A program made the position numbers and the translations under genes. Shown piece by piece: positions 7,262 through 14,812 of a stretch of 27,587 bases of DNA; position 1 is the first letter of the stretch, and each line of letters opens with the position of its first letter. The notes beneath the pieces were generated by a model. That model was not told where the DNA came from and made no database searches. It worked only from the letters and a program-made list of their open reading frames with translations. This DNA is from Alitiscatomonas aceti (GTDB lineage: Bacteria > Bacillota > Clostridia > Lachnospirales > Lachnospiraceae), in contig NZ_JAOQJF010000036.1 of NCBI RefSeq assembly GCF_025567195.1, positions 1 to 27,587 on the forward strand. Reading direction: 5' to 3'.

Positions 7262-9024
7262 CAGCTCAAGGAAACATTTACGGAATCAACGGTCCCATCA
7301 TCTACTTAAAAGGGGATTCCGGATTCCAGATGAATGAAATGGTCTATGTGGGAACGGGCAGGCTGGTGGGTGAGGTCATCGGACTTACCTCTGAACGGAC
7401 CACCATCGAGGTATACGAAGAGACCACCGGCTTAAAGCCCGGAGAGCCGGTCGCTGGTACAGGGGCTCCCGTGTCCGCCACCCTGGCTCCGGGGATCCTG
7501 ACCAGTATTTTTGACGGCATCGAACGGCCCTTAAACGCCATCCAGAAGGAAAGCGGCTGCTACATCGACCGGGGCATCCACGCGGATTCCCTGGATACAA
7601 AAAAGAAATGGCACGCCCATATGACAGTAAAAAAAGGCGACCGCCTCTATCCCGGCGCCGTCATCGCCGAGGTGCCGGAGACCCGGGCCATCACCCATAA
7701 GGTCATGGTGCCGCCGGACATGGAGGGATTTGTCCTCTCTGTGGCCGAAGATGGGGATTACACCATCGAGGAGCCTTTGGTGACCATCCAGAAAAAAGAC
7801 GGCTCAGAGGCCGTTCTTTCCATGACCCAGAAATGGCCGATCCGCGTCCCCAGACCCGTAAGCCGCCGATACCCCGCCTCCAGGCCCCTGATCACCGGGC
7901 AGCGGATCGTGGATACCCTGTTCCCCCTGGCCAAGGGAGGCACCGCCGCCATCCCGGGGGGCTTCGGCACCGGGAAGACCATGATGCAGCACCAGATCGC
8001 CAAGTGGTCCGACGCGGACATCATCATCTATATCGGCTGCGGTGAACGTGGAAATGAAATGACCCAGGTGCTGGAGGAATTTTCCCAGCTGGACGATCCC
8101 CGGACCGGAAATCCTTTGATGGAGCGGACCACGCTGATCGCCAATACCTCAAATATGCCTGTGGCTGCCAGAGAAGCCAGCCTGTATTCAGGCCTTACCC
8201 TGGCAGAGTATTACCGGGATATGGGCTACCATGTAGCCATCATGGCAGACTCCACTTCCCGTTGGGCCGAAGCTCTGCGGGAGCTTTCCGGCCGTCTGGA
8301 GGAAATGCCCGCAGAGGAAGGCTTTCCGGCCTATCTGGCCTCCCGCCTGTCCCAGTTCTATGAGCGGGCCGGCATGGTCCAGAACTTAAACGGTTCCGAG
8401 GGTTCCGTTTCCATCATCGGCGCGGTCTCCCCCCAGGGCGGCGACTTCTCCGAGCCTGTGACCCAGAACACCAAGCGGTTCGTGCGCTGTTTCTGGGGCC
8501 TGGACAAAAATCTGGCCTATGCCCGCCATTTCCCGGCCATCCAGTGGCTCACCAGCTATTCCGAATATCTGACAGACCTTTCCGGCTGGTATGAGACCAA
8601 TGTGGACAAAAGCTTCGTAGAGTACCGGAACCGGCTGGTGATGCTCTTAAACCAGGAAAGCAGCCTCATGGAGATCGTAAAGCTCATCGGCTCCGATGTG
8701 CTGCCTGATGACCAGAAGCTGGTCTTAGAGATCGCCAGAGTGATCCGGCTGGGCTTTCTGCAGCAGAACGCCTTCCACAAGGACGATACCTGCGTACCCT
8801 TAAAAAAGCAGTTTAAAATGATGGAGATCATCCTGTATCTTTATGAAAAATGCCGGGCCCTCATCTCTATGGGCATGCCGGTGTCCGTACTGAAGGAGGA
8901 AAAGATCTTTGAACGCGTCATAGCCATCCGGTATGACGTACCCAATGACCGTCCGGACATGTTCGACGGCTATAAAAATCAGATCGACGATTTCTATAAC
9001 TCCGTCATGGAACGGAACGCATAA
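7258..9024 (+). CDS. ntpA: V-type ATPase catalytic subunit A
   Basis: Protein of 588 residues, the normal full length. It starts at an ATGA overlap with subunit E behind TAGGAGG. The N-terminal beta barrel (about 1-70) is followed by the non-homologous insert that distinguishes A from F-type beta (about 110-195). The P-loop GGFGTGKT lies at 234-241 and the catalytic Glu in GERGNE at 262-267, followed by ADSTSRWAEALRE and FPAYLASRLSQFYERAG. Three A subunits alternate with three B subunits and hydrolyse or make ATP in the cytoplasm. All visible catalytic motifs are intact, so this should be an active enzyme. Confidence 0.98.
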   Translation: MTAQGNIYGINGPIIYLKGDSGFQMNEMVYVGTGRLVGEVIGLTSERTTIEVYEETTGLKPGEPVAGTGAPVSATLAPGILTSIFDGIERPLNAIQKESGCYIDRGIHADSLDTKKKWHAHMTVKKGDRLYPGAVIAEVPETRAITHKVMVPPDMEGFVLSVAEDGDYTIEEPLVTIQKKDGSEAVLSMTQKWPIRVPRPVSRRYPASRPLITGQRIVDTLFPLAKGGTAAIPGGFGTGKTMMQHQIAKWSDADIIIYIGCGERGNEMTQVLEEFSQLDDPRTGNPLMERTTLIANTSNMPVAAREASLYSGLTLAEYYRDMGYHVAIMADSTSRWAEALRELSGRLEEMPAEEGFPAYLASRLSQFYERAGMVQNLNGSEGSVSIIGAVSPQGGDFSEPVTQNTKRFVRCFWGLDKNLAYARHFPAIQWLTSYSEYLTDLSGWYETNVDKSFVEYRNRLVMLLNQESSLMEIVKLIGSDVLPDDQKLVLEIARVIRLGFLQQNAFHKDDTCVPLKKQFKMMEIILYLYEKCRALISMGMPVSVLKEEKIFERVIAIRYDVPNDRPDMFDGYKNQIDDFYNSVMERNA

Positions 9025-9038
9025 GGAGGCATAAGAAA

Positions 9039-10415
9039 ATGGCAATCGAATATCTGGGCTTAAGCTCATTAAACGGCCCCCTGGCGGTCCTGGAAGGCGT
9101 TTCCGGAGCCGCCTATGATGAGATCGTGGAAATGACCGTAAACGGGAAGGAAAAAAAGCTGGGCCGCATCATCGAGGTCTATGAGGATAAAGCCGTGATC
9201 CAGGTCTTTGAGAGCACGGAAAACATGGCGCTCCGCAATACCCACACCCGGCTCACTGGCCATCCCATGGAGATCGGAGTGTCCGTGGATATGCTGGGGC
9301 GCACCTTCGACGGCATCGGAAATCCCATCGACGGCCTGGGACCGGTCCTTGCCGAAAAACGGCTGGATGTCAACGGAAAGCCCCTGAACCCTGTGGCCAG
9401 AGAATACCCAAGAAACTATATCCGCACCGGGATCTCTGCCATCGACGGCCTTACGACCCTGATCCGGGGCCAGAAGCTGCCGATCTTCTCCGGCAACGGC
9501 CTGCCCCATGACCAGCTGGCCGCCCAGATCGTCATGCAGTCGTCTCTGGGGGACGATACCGATGAAAAATTTGCTGTTGTTTTTGCCGCCATGGGTGTAA
9601 AATATGATGTGGCGGAATATTTTGAACGGACCTTCCGGGAAAGCGGCGTCCTGGACCATGTGGCCATGTTCATCAATCTGGCCAACGATCCGGTGGTGGA
9701 GCGGCTCATCACTCCCAAGGTGGCTTTGACCGTGGCCGAATACCTGGCCTATGAAAAGGGAATGCACATCCTGGTGATCCTGACGGATATGACCTCCTAT
9801 GCGGAAGCCATGCGGGAAGTCTCCTCCTCCAAGGGAGAGATCCCGTCCCGAAAGGGCTATCCCGGCTATCTGTACAGCGAGCTGGCGTCCCTTTATGAGC
9901 GGGCGGGCATCGTGGCGGGGGTAAACGGCTCCGTGACCCAGATCCCGATCTTAACCATGCCCGGCGACGATATCACCCATCCTATCCCGGATCTTACCGG
10001 ATATATCACCGAAGGCCAGATCGTTCTGGACCGGACCCTTCACGGCCAGTCCATTTACCCGCCCATCAGCGTCCTGCCGTCCCTGTCCAGACTGATGAAG
10101 GACGGCATTGGTGAAGGCTATACCCGGGAAGATCATCAGGACGTGGCCAACCAGCTCTTTTCCTGCTACGCCAGGGTAGGAGACGCCAGAGCCCTGGCCT
10201 CTGTTATCGGAGAAGATGAGCTCTCCCCGTTGGATAAGAAGTATCTGGAATTCGGAAAGGCCTTTGAGAAGCGGTTCATTGGCCAGGATCCCCACGACAA
10301 CCGGACGGTCATCGATACCCTGAATATTGGGTGGGAGCTTCTGGGCCTGCTTCCAAGAGAAGAGCTGGACCGGATCGACACAAAGATCCTGGATCAATAT
10401 TATAAACCCGCATAG
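9039..10415 (+). CDS. ntpB: V-type ATPase regulatory subunit B
   Basis: Protein of 458 residues behind AAGGAGG, 14 bp after subunit A. It has the ATPase fold but no working P-loop: the site reads SGNGLPHDQLAAQI (151-164), normal for non-catalytic B subunits. Other marks are MLGRTFDGIGNPIDG (85-99), RTGISAIDGLTTLIRGQKLP (129-148) and YLYSELASLYERAGI, which contributes the Arg that completes the neighbouring A-subunit site. It alternates with A in the head. About 40 bp separates it from subunit D, the longest gap inside the ATPase set. Confidence 0.98.
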   Translation: MAIEYLGLSSLNGPLAVLEGVSGAAYDEIVEMTVNGKEKKLGRIIEVYEDKAVIQVFESTENMALRNTHTRLTGHPMEIGVSVDMLGRTFDGIGNPIDGLGPVLAEKRLDVNGKPLNPVAREYPRNYIRTGISAIDGLTTLIRGQKLPIFSGNGLPHDQLAAQIVMQSSLGDDTDEKFAVVFAAMGVKYDVAEYFERTFRESGVLDHVAMFINLANDPVVERLITPKVALTVAEYLAYEKGMHILVILTDMTSYAEAMREVSSSKGEIPSRKGYPGYLYSELASLYERAGIVAGVNGSVTQIPILTMPGDDITHPIPDLTGYITEGQIVLDRTLHGQSIYPPISVLPSLSRLMKDGIGEGYTREDHQDVANQLFSCYARVGDARALASVIGEDELSPLDKKYLEFGKAFEKRFIGQDPHDNRTVIDTLNIGWELLGLLPREELDRIDTKILDQYYKPA

Positions 10416-10455
10416 ATGCGCCACAGCCGCCCTGTGCATATAAGGAGGCAACCAT

Positions 10456-11076
10456 ATGAATCCCAACACCTTTCCCACCAAAGGAAATCTGATCCTGGCC
10501 AAAAACTCCCTGGCCCTGGCTGTCCAGGGCTACGGACTTATGGATAAAAAGAGGAATATTCTCTTAAAGGAGCTGACCGGACTCATCGGCCAGGCCCGCT
10601 CCATCCAGTCGGAGATTGATTCCACCTTCACCTCTGCCTACCGCGCGCTCCAGAAGGCCAATATTGAGCTGGGGGTCCGCTTTGTGGAGGAGATCGCCGA
10701 CTCCATCCCCACAGAGGATTCCATCCGGGTCAAGGCCCGCAGCATCATGGGGACAGAGATCCCTCTGGTGGAATATACGCCCAGAGAAAAGGAAAGGCCT
10801 CCCTATTCCTTTTACAGCACCAGCGATTCCCTGGACGAGGCCTGCCTGGCCTTTGAGCGGGTGAAAGAGCTGACCGCCCGGCTGGCCACGGTGGAGACCT
10901 CAGCCTACCGGCTGGCAGAAAGCATCAAAAAGACCCAGAAACGTGCCAACGCCTTGAAAAACATCACCATCCCGTCCTATCAGGCCCTGGTCACAGAGAT
11001 CACCAACGCCCTGGAGGAAAAGGACCGGGAGGAGTTTACCAGACTAAAAGTGATTAAACGGAGTGCAGGAAAATGA
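10456..11076 (+). CDS. ntpD: V-type ATPase central-shaft subunit D
   Basis: Protein of 206 residues behind AAGGAGG. The N-terminal TFPTKGNLILAKNSLALAVQ and GYGLMDKKRNILLKEL (about 6-44) form the conserved first shaft helix; the C-terminal part (about 130-185) is the second long helix (ETSAYRLAESIKKTQKRANA), ending in the typical LKNITIPSYQALVTEITNAL. D is the rotating axle inside A3B3 and connects to C and the c-ring. Its stop overlaps the next gene by 4 bp (ATGA), so the downstream membrane protein is translated in step with the ATPase. Confidence 0.95.
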   Translation: MNPNTFPTKGNLILAKNSLALAVQGYGLMDKKRNILLKELTGLIGQARSIQSEIDSTFTSAYRALQKANIELGVRFVEEIADSIPTEDSIRVKARSIMGTEIPLVEYTPREKERPPYSFYSTSDSLDEACLAFERVKELTARLATVETSAYRLAESIKKTQKRANALKNITIPSYQALVTEITNALEEKDREEFTRLKVIKRSAGK

Positions 11077-11822
11077 TTCAGAAAAGAACCACAGAACCCT
11101 CGAAAAACAGCGTGCATGCCCCCTGGATCCACGCCGCCGGTATCCTTACGGCCCTATGGCTCATGATCGTATTTCTGATCACTGCTGTGGAGGCAGTGGC
11201 CTACTGGACCCCCGGCTATTACAAAATGGAGTATGAGAAATACCAGGTCCTGGACGACCTGCCGGAAATGACCATGGACGACCTTTTATCCGTCACAGAT
11301 GAGATGATGGCATATCTGCGCGGAAACCGGGAGGACCTCCATGTGTTCACCACCATGGACGGAGAATACCGGGAGTTTTTCAATGCCCGGGAGATCGCCC
11401 ACATGGAGGACGTGCGGGGGCTGTTCCTGGGCGGCCTGTGGCTCAGACGGATCGGACTTATGTTTACCCTGGCCTTTGCCGCTCTTTTATATTTCTGGAA
11501 ACGGGGCCGTAAGGACCGGAGCGCATACCTGGCCCGGGCAGGGACCGGCGTTTTTTTCGCCGCCTGCCTGGCACTGGCCGCCGTCATATCCACAGACTTT
11601 TCCCGGTATTTCGTTGTTTTCCACCATATCTTTTTTGACAACGACCTTTGGATCCTGGATCCTGACACAGATATGCTCATCAACATCGTACCCGAGGCGT
11701 TCTTTATGGATACGGCTCTGCGGATCGCCATTGTTTTTGCCATATTCGTGACCATTTTCTTCGGAGCCTGCCTGTTCCTTTGGCTCAAGGGGCGGAAAGC
11801 CGCGGAAAAAGGGGGAAATTAA
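11073..11822 (+). CDS. lit: DUF1461/TIGR01906 membrane protein, probable lipoprotein intramolecular transacylase (Lit)
   Basis: Protein of 249 residues with four membrane helices (about 21-43, 124-142, 156-174, 213-238). A long outer loop carries EFFNAREIAHMEDVRGLFLG (His110) and a second conserved site FHHIFFDNDLWILDP (His184, His185). This layout matches the DUF1461/TIGR01906 family. From memory, characterised members in Enterococcus, Listeria and Bacillus are Lit, which moves an acyl chain from the diacylglyceryl cysteine of a lipoprotein to its amino terminus, giving lyso-form lipoproteins. The two His sites would be catalytic. The gene overlaps ntpD by 4 bp and so belongs to the ATPase operon. 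The family call is firm; activity is inferred. No terminator is seen after it. Confidence 0.75.
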   Translation: MIQKRTTEPSKNSVHAPWIHAAGILTALWLMIVFLITAVEAVAYWTPGYYKMEYEKYQVLDDLPEMTMDDLLSVTDEMMAYLRGNREDLHVFTTMDGEYREFFNAREIAHMEDVRGLFLGGLWLRRIGLMFTLAFAALLYFWKRGRKDRSAYLARAGTGVFFAACLALAAVISTDFSRYFVVFHHIFFDNDLWILDPDTDMLINIVPEAFFMDTALRIAIVFAIFVTIFFGACLFLWLKGRKAAEKGGN

Positions 11823-11825
11823 TCC

Positions 11826-11854
11826 TTTACTTGTGTTTTGATTTCTTATATAAT
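11826..11854 (+). promoter_or_regulatory. Promoter of the DD-carboxypeptidase gene
   Basis: TTTACT (11826-11831), a 17-bp spacer and TATAAT (11849-11854) lie 34 bp before the gene, giving it its own promoter just after the ATPase operon. Confidence 0.6.
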
Positions 11855-11888
11855 GACCCTAAAGCGACAAAATGGGGACTGTTTATTT

Positions 11889-13499
11889 ATGAAATATAAG
11901 AAAAAAATACTCTGCTTCTTTCTGTGCATAGCCCTTATGACAGGGCTTTTTCCAGTTTCCGCAGCCTTCGCTGCGGCAGACTGGCCCACAGACGTATCCA
12001 TCTCCGCCGACGGCGGGATCCTTATGGACGCCGGTTCCGGCGCGATCCTCTATGAAAAAAACTCCCGGGAGGCCTATTATCCCGCCAGTATCACCAAGAT
12101 CCTGACAGCTCTTGTCATCCTTGAAAACTGTGATCTGGACGAGACTGTAACGTTTTCCAATGAAGCCGTCAACACCCTGGAGCCTGGAGCTTCGATCCTT
12201 GGGGCACGGGCCGGAGACCAGCTTTCGGTCCGGGAATGCCTCTACGCCCTTCTTCTCCAGTCAGCCAACGAGGTGGCAAACGCTCTGGCGGAGCACTGCT
12301 CCGGCAGCATCGATGCCTTTGCGGAGCTGATGAATGAAAAGGCCCGGTCTCTGGGCTGTACCAGTTCAAATTTTGCCAATCCCAGCGGCCTCAATGATGA
12401 AAACCACTATACCAGCGCCTACGACATGGCCCTGATCTCCCAGGCGGCTTTTTCCAATCCCACCTTTGTAGAGATCGATTCCACCACCTATTACGATGTT
12501 CCGGCCGGGAAATTAAAGCAGTATCCCGACGGCTGGCGCTACTACGCCCACCACCGGATGCTGAAAAAAAATGATTCCCTCTATTATGACGGGGTCATCG
12601 GCGGAAAAACGGGCTACACCTCTCTTGCAGGAAACACCTTGGTGACCTGTGCAGAGCGGGATGGGCTGAAACTGATCGCTGTGGTCTTAAACGGCCATCA
12701 GACTCATTACTCCGATACGAAGGCGCTTTTTGACTTTGGTTTCCGGAATTTCAAGTCCGTGTCCGTTGCAGGCCAGGACAGCGTCTATCAGGACATCGAA
12801 AACGACCTGGCCATCGGCGGGATCCATCTGGGCGGCTCCATACGGCTTTCTGTTGGAAAAAACAGCGCCGTTACCCTTCCCTCGGAAGGGGATTTTTCTG
12901 ATGTGTCCTCTTCCTTAAGCTATACTCTGGAGGAAGCAGCTCCATCATCTGCCGTGGCACGGATCGATTATACGTATGGAGACAGAAATGTGGGACATGC
13001 CTATCTGGAGGCCGTCAATGTCCCTGCCTATACACCAGATCCATCTATGCTGGCAGAGCTTGCAGAAAGCACCGGGGCCGTAAACGAAACGGCCAAGGCA
13101 GATTCCGGGCTGGAGACCGGAGAGACGGAGCAGGCCGATACCCCGGAGAGCTCCAGGGCAGATGAAGACGGATCCGGCGTCCAGGAAAAGGACGAAAAGC
13201 CGGAAACGACTGGCAGCAAAGCTCCGGAAAAAAAGGACCGCTCTCCTATGGTTTCCATCCTCATTAAGGGGATCTCTGTCCTGGCTGTGATCGCCGTCAT
13301 CGGGGCGGCCATCTTCGGATTCCTCACCTACCGGGCCCACAAGGAGCGGGCCGAGCGGATCCTCCGCCAGCAGCGCCGTGAAAAACGGCTGAAGAAATGG
13401 GGCTACTCCACCAAGGAATTTGACCAGATCATGGAGGAGCATCTCCGCTCTAAAAGCCAGATAAAAAAGCCGGGCCTCCGGGACCGGTGGAAAAAATAA
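11889..13499 (+). CDS. dacF: Serine-type D-Ala-D-Ala carboxypeptidase (peptidase S11)
   Basis: Protein of 536 residues from ATG 11889; the frame is open from 11838 but MKYKKKILCFFLCIALMTGL is clearly a signal peptide start. Only a weak GGGG ribosome site is visible. Cleavage is likely near AAFAA (25-29). Active-site motifs of S11 enzymes are all present: SITK (67-70, nucleophile Ser67), SAN (125-127) and KTG (240-242). The enzyme removes the terminal D-Ala from peptidoglycan stem peptides outside the cell, limiting cross-linking. After the catalytic and beta-rich domains comes a Glu/Ser/Thr-rich linker, a true membrane helix (near 455-475) and a basic cytoplasmic tail. Many relatives have only an amphipathic anchor. 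The symbol dacF is a family guess. Confidence 0.9.
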   Translation: MKYKKKILCFFLCIALMTGLFPVSAAFAAADWPTDVSISADGGILMDAGSGAILYEKNSREAYYPASITKILTALVILENCDLDETVTFSNEAVNTLEPGASILGARAGDQLSVRECLYALLLQSANEVANALAEHCSGSIDAFAELMNEKARSLGCTSSNFANPSGLNDENHYTSAYDMALISQAAFSNPTFVEIDSTTYYDVPAGKLKQYPDGWRYYAHHRMLKKNDSLYYDGVIGGKTGYTSLAGNTLVTCAERDGLKLIAVVLNGHQTHYSDTKALFDFGFRNFKSVSVAGQDSVYQDIENDLAIGGIHLGGSIRLSVGKNSAVTLPSEGDFSDVSSSLSYTLEEAAPSSAVARIDYTYGDRNVGHAYLEAVNVPAYTPDPSMLAELAESTGAVNETAKADSGLETGETEQADTPESSRADEDGSGVQEKDEKPETTGSKAPEKKDRSPMVSILIKGISVLAVIAVIGAAIFGFLTYRAHKERAERILRQQRREKRLKKWGYSTKEFDQIMEEHLRSKSQIKKPGLRDRWKK

Positions 13500-13508
13500 T
13501 ACGCAGAT

Positions 13509-13529
13509 GGGGCGCCTTTTAAGCGCCCC
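13509..13529. terminator. Hairpin between convergent genes
   Basis: GGGGCGC (13509-13515) pairs with GCGCCCC (13523-13529) around a 7-nt loop containing TTTTAA. It sits between the carboxypeptidase stop and the convergent exonuclease stop, so it may serve both strands. Neither side has a clear T tract, so it is not a textbook terminator. Confidence 0.5.
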
Positions 13530-13534
13530 ATTGA

Positions 13535-14503
13535 TCATTTCCCATGTTTTTTTGTTTTCAGCCGCTCTGCCCGGCGGACTCTGGCCTCTTCCTTCTTCCG
13601 CGCCACAAACTCTGCGCCCTCTTCTCCCACCAGCTTCTGGGTCTTCACCACAAAGATCGAACCATCCTCAGCCTTTTTCATCCGGATCTTCCCCTTCATA
13701 AGCCCATGCTCCGGGCACGCGGCCAGACAAAGGTAGAATCTCTGTCCATAGGAAAACCAGCGGATCTTTTTCCTAAGCATCCGCCGGCATTTATAACATA
13801 CCATGTCCGTGACCCTCTTATCCTTCATGGCCTCTTCCTTTGATGCAAAGCCTCTGGATACAAATTTGGAATAATCCGGAAAATTCAAAACAATTTCCTC
13901 CTCCGGACACCGGGGGATCCTGTAATAATCCACAGATACATAATCCCCCACCGCTTTCATGTCCAGACACGCCATGACCTTTCCTGTGTAGACTGCATCG
14001 CCCAGAGCCCTGTGAAAGGGTGCGTCCATCCGGATATTCAGAAGCTTCACAGCTTCATCCAATGCCTCCCTTGTCTTTCCGTCAGAAAAAGTAAGGCTGT
14101 ATAATTTCTGCACATCGTAAAACAGCAGCGGACTGGCAAAGGGGATCTCCATGCCATGGTATACCATATTCCTCTGCAGCTCTGTCAGATCCATGCTCCC
14201 CCAGGTACAGAAGACCGGCGCCTCCCCGCACCACTCCATGAACTCCTCCATGACCTCCTTAAAGGGCCTTCCGTCCCTGTCCAGCTCGTCCATGGAAACA
14301 TGGGTCACCTCGGAAATGATATAATGCAGCTGCCGGTACACGCAGGGGCGGACCAGCCGGTGGAACTGGGATACCTGCTCCATTTTTTCGTTGAGCTTCA
14401 CAGCTCCGATCTCAAAAATCTCAAACGGCAGATGATCCAGGGATGTTTCCTTTCCTGCCGCGCTCTGGTTCCATTCCAGATCAAATACAATGTAATTACT
14501 CAT
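13535..14503 (-). CDS. DnaQ/KapD-like 3'-5' exonuclease with C-terminal cysteine cluster
   Basis: Protein of 322 residues starting MSNYIVFDLEWNQ at ATG 14503; the frame extends upstream to 14647 but that part crosses the promoter. Exonuclease motifs of the DEDDh type are visible: Asp8/Glu10 in FDLEW, an Asp in CTWGSMDLTELQRN, and His/Asp in HRALGDAVYTGKV. The first about 190 residues resemble the KapD family of sporulation-inhibiting nucleases. The C-terminal part carries CYKC and, about 25 residues on, CLAAC followed by PEHG, which could bind zinc. Single-stranded RNA or DNA is the likely substrate class. No ribosome site fits, and the promoter -10 ends 9 bp from the ATG, suggesting a leaderless mRNA. 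Confidence 0.85.
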   Translation of the reverse strand: MSNYIVFDLEWNQSAAGKETSLDHLPFEIFEIGAVKLNEKMEQVSQFHRLVRPCVYRQLHYIISEVTHVSMDELDRDGRPFKEVMEEFMEWCGEAPVFCTWGSMDLTELQRNMVYHGMEIPFASPLLFYDVQKLYSLTFSDGKTREALDEAVKLLNIRMDAPFHRALGDAVYTGKVMACLDMKAVGDYVSVDYYRIPRCPEEEIVLNFPDYSKFVSRGFASKEEAMKDKRVTDMVCYKCRRMLRKKIRWFSYGQRFYLCLAACPEHGLMKGKIRMKKAEDGSIFVVKTQKLVGEEGAEFVARKKEEARVRRAERLKTKKHGK

Positions 14504-14512
14504 AATACGCCC

Positions 14513-14541
14513 AGTATAACACAGATTCTTCCCGTTGTAAA
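14513..14541 (-). promoter_or_regulatory. Promoter of the exonuclease gene (near-leaderless)
   Basis: On the minus strand TTTACA (14541-14536), a 17-bp spacer and TATACT (14518-14513) make a strong sigma-A promoter. Transcription should start near 14506, only two or three bases before ATG 14503. Confidence 0.7.
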
Positions 14542-14544
14542 TTT

Positions 14545-14750
14545 GTAACCGGCGGCGGCCCCCAGCGTGCAAGACGACGGCCCCGGTGGCTTTGGCGGTT
14601 ACCGGATGGCGGTTTTGGCAGTTGCGGCTGACATCCACGATGGTCACAGGACGGCTTCAGCCGATCGCTCCAACGGGTCTGGGCCTGCGACCCTGGCAGT
14701 TCCCGGCCCCGGCGGCTTTGGTTCCCCGGCCCGGGCCGGCCGAATTTCCG
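14545..14750. repeat. GC-rich spacer with degenerate repeats
   Basis: About 200 bp between two divergent promoters is far richer in G and C than the flanks. A 17-bp unit, GGCCCCGGtGGCTTTGG, occurs at 14579-14595 and, with one change, at 14705-14721. TTGGCAGTT/CTGGCAGTT recurs near 14616 and 14694. Repeat distances (126 and 78 bp) are multiples of three, but no frame has a ribosome site or a recognisable protein. No RNA family is recognised. Confidence 0.55.
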
Positions 14751-14751
14751 G

Positions 14752-14780
14752 TTGTGTTTCTCTCCTTCCAATATTATACT
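14752..14780 (+). promoter_or_regulatory. Promoter of the phosphoesterase gene
   Basis: TTGTGT (14752-14757), a 17-bp spacer and TATACT (14775-14780) precede the gene by 32 bp. The -10 is identical to that of the divergent exonuclease promoter on the other side of the GC-rich spacer. Confidence 0.65.
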
Positions 14781-14812
14781 AGGATCATAAGAAAAACATA
14801 CGGGAGGTGCCC

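Noticed and set aside
9069..9767. 232-residue open frame on the minus strand inside ntpB
   Set aside because: It is the complement of a highly conserved gene, with no ribosome site and no recognisable domain; typical of GC-rich coding DNA.
11219..11788. 189-residue minus-strand frame across the Lit-like gene
   Set aside because: Low-complexity basic composition, no start signal, and the plus-strand gene has clear membrane and histidine motifs.
14496..14771. Minus-strand 91-residue frame with repeated GN-QS-RGR pattern over the GC-rich spacer
   Set aside because: It has no ribosome site and overlaps both divergent promoters; the peptide repeat follows from the DNA repeats.
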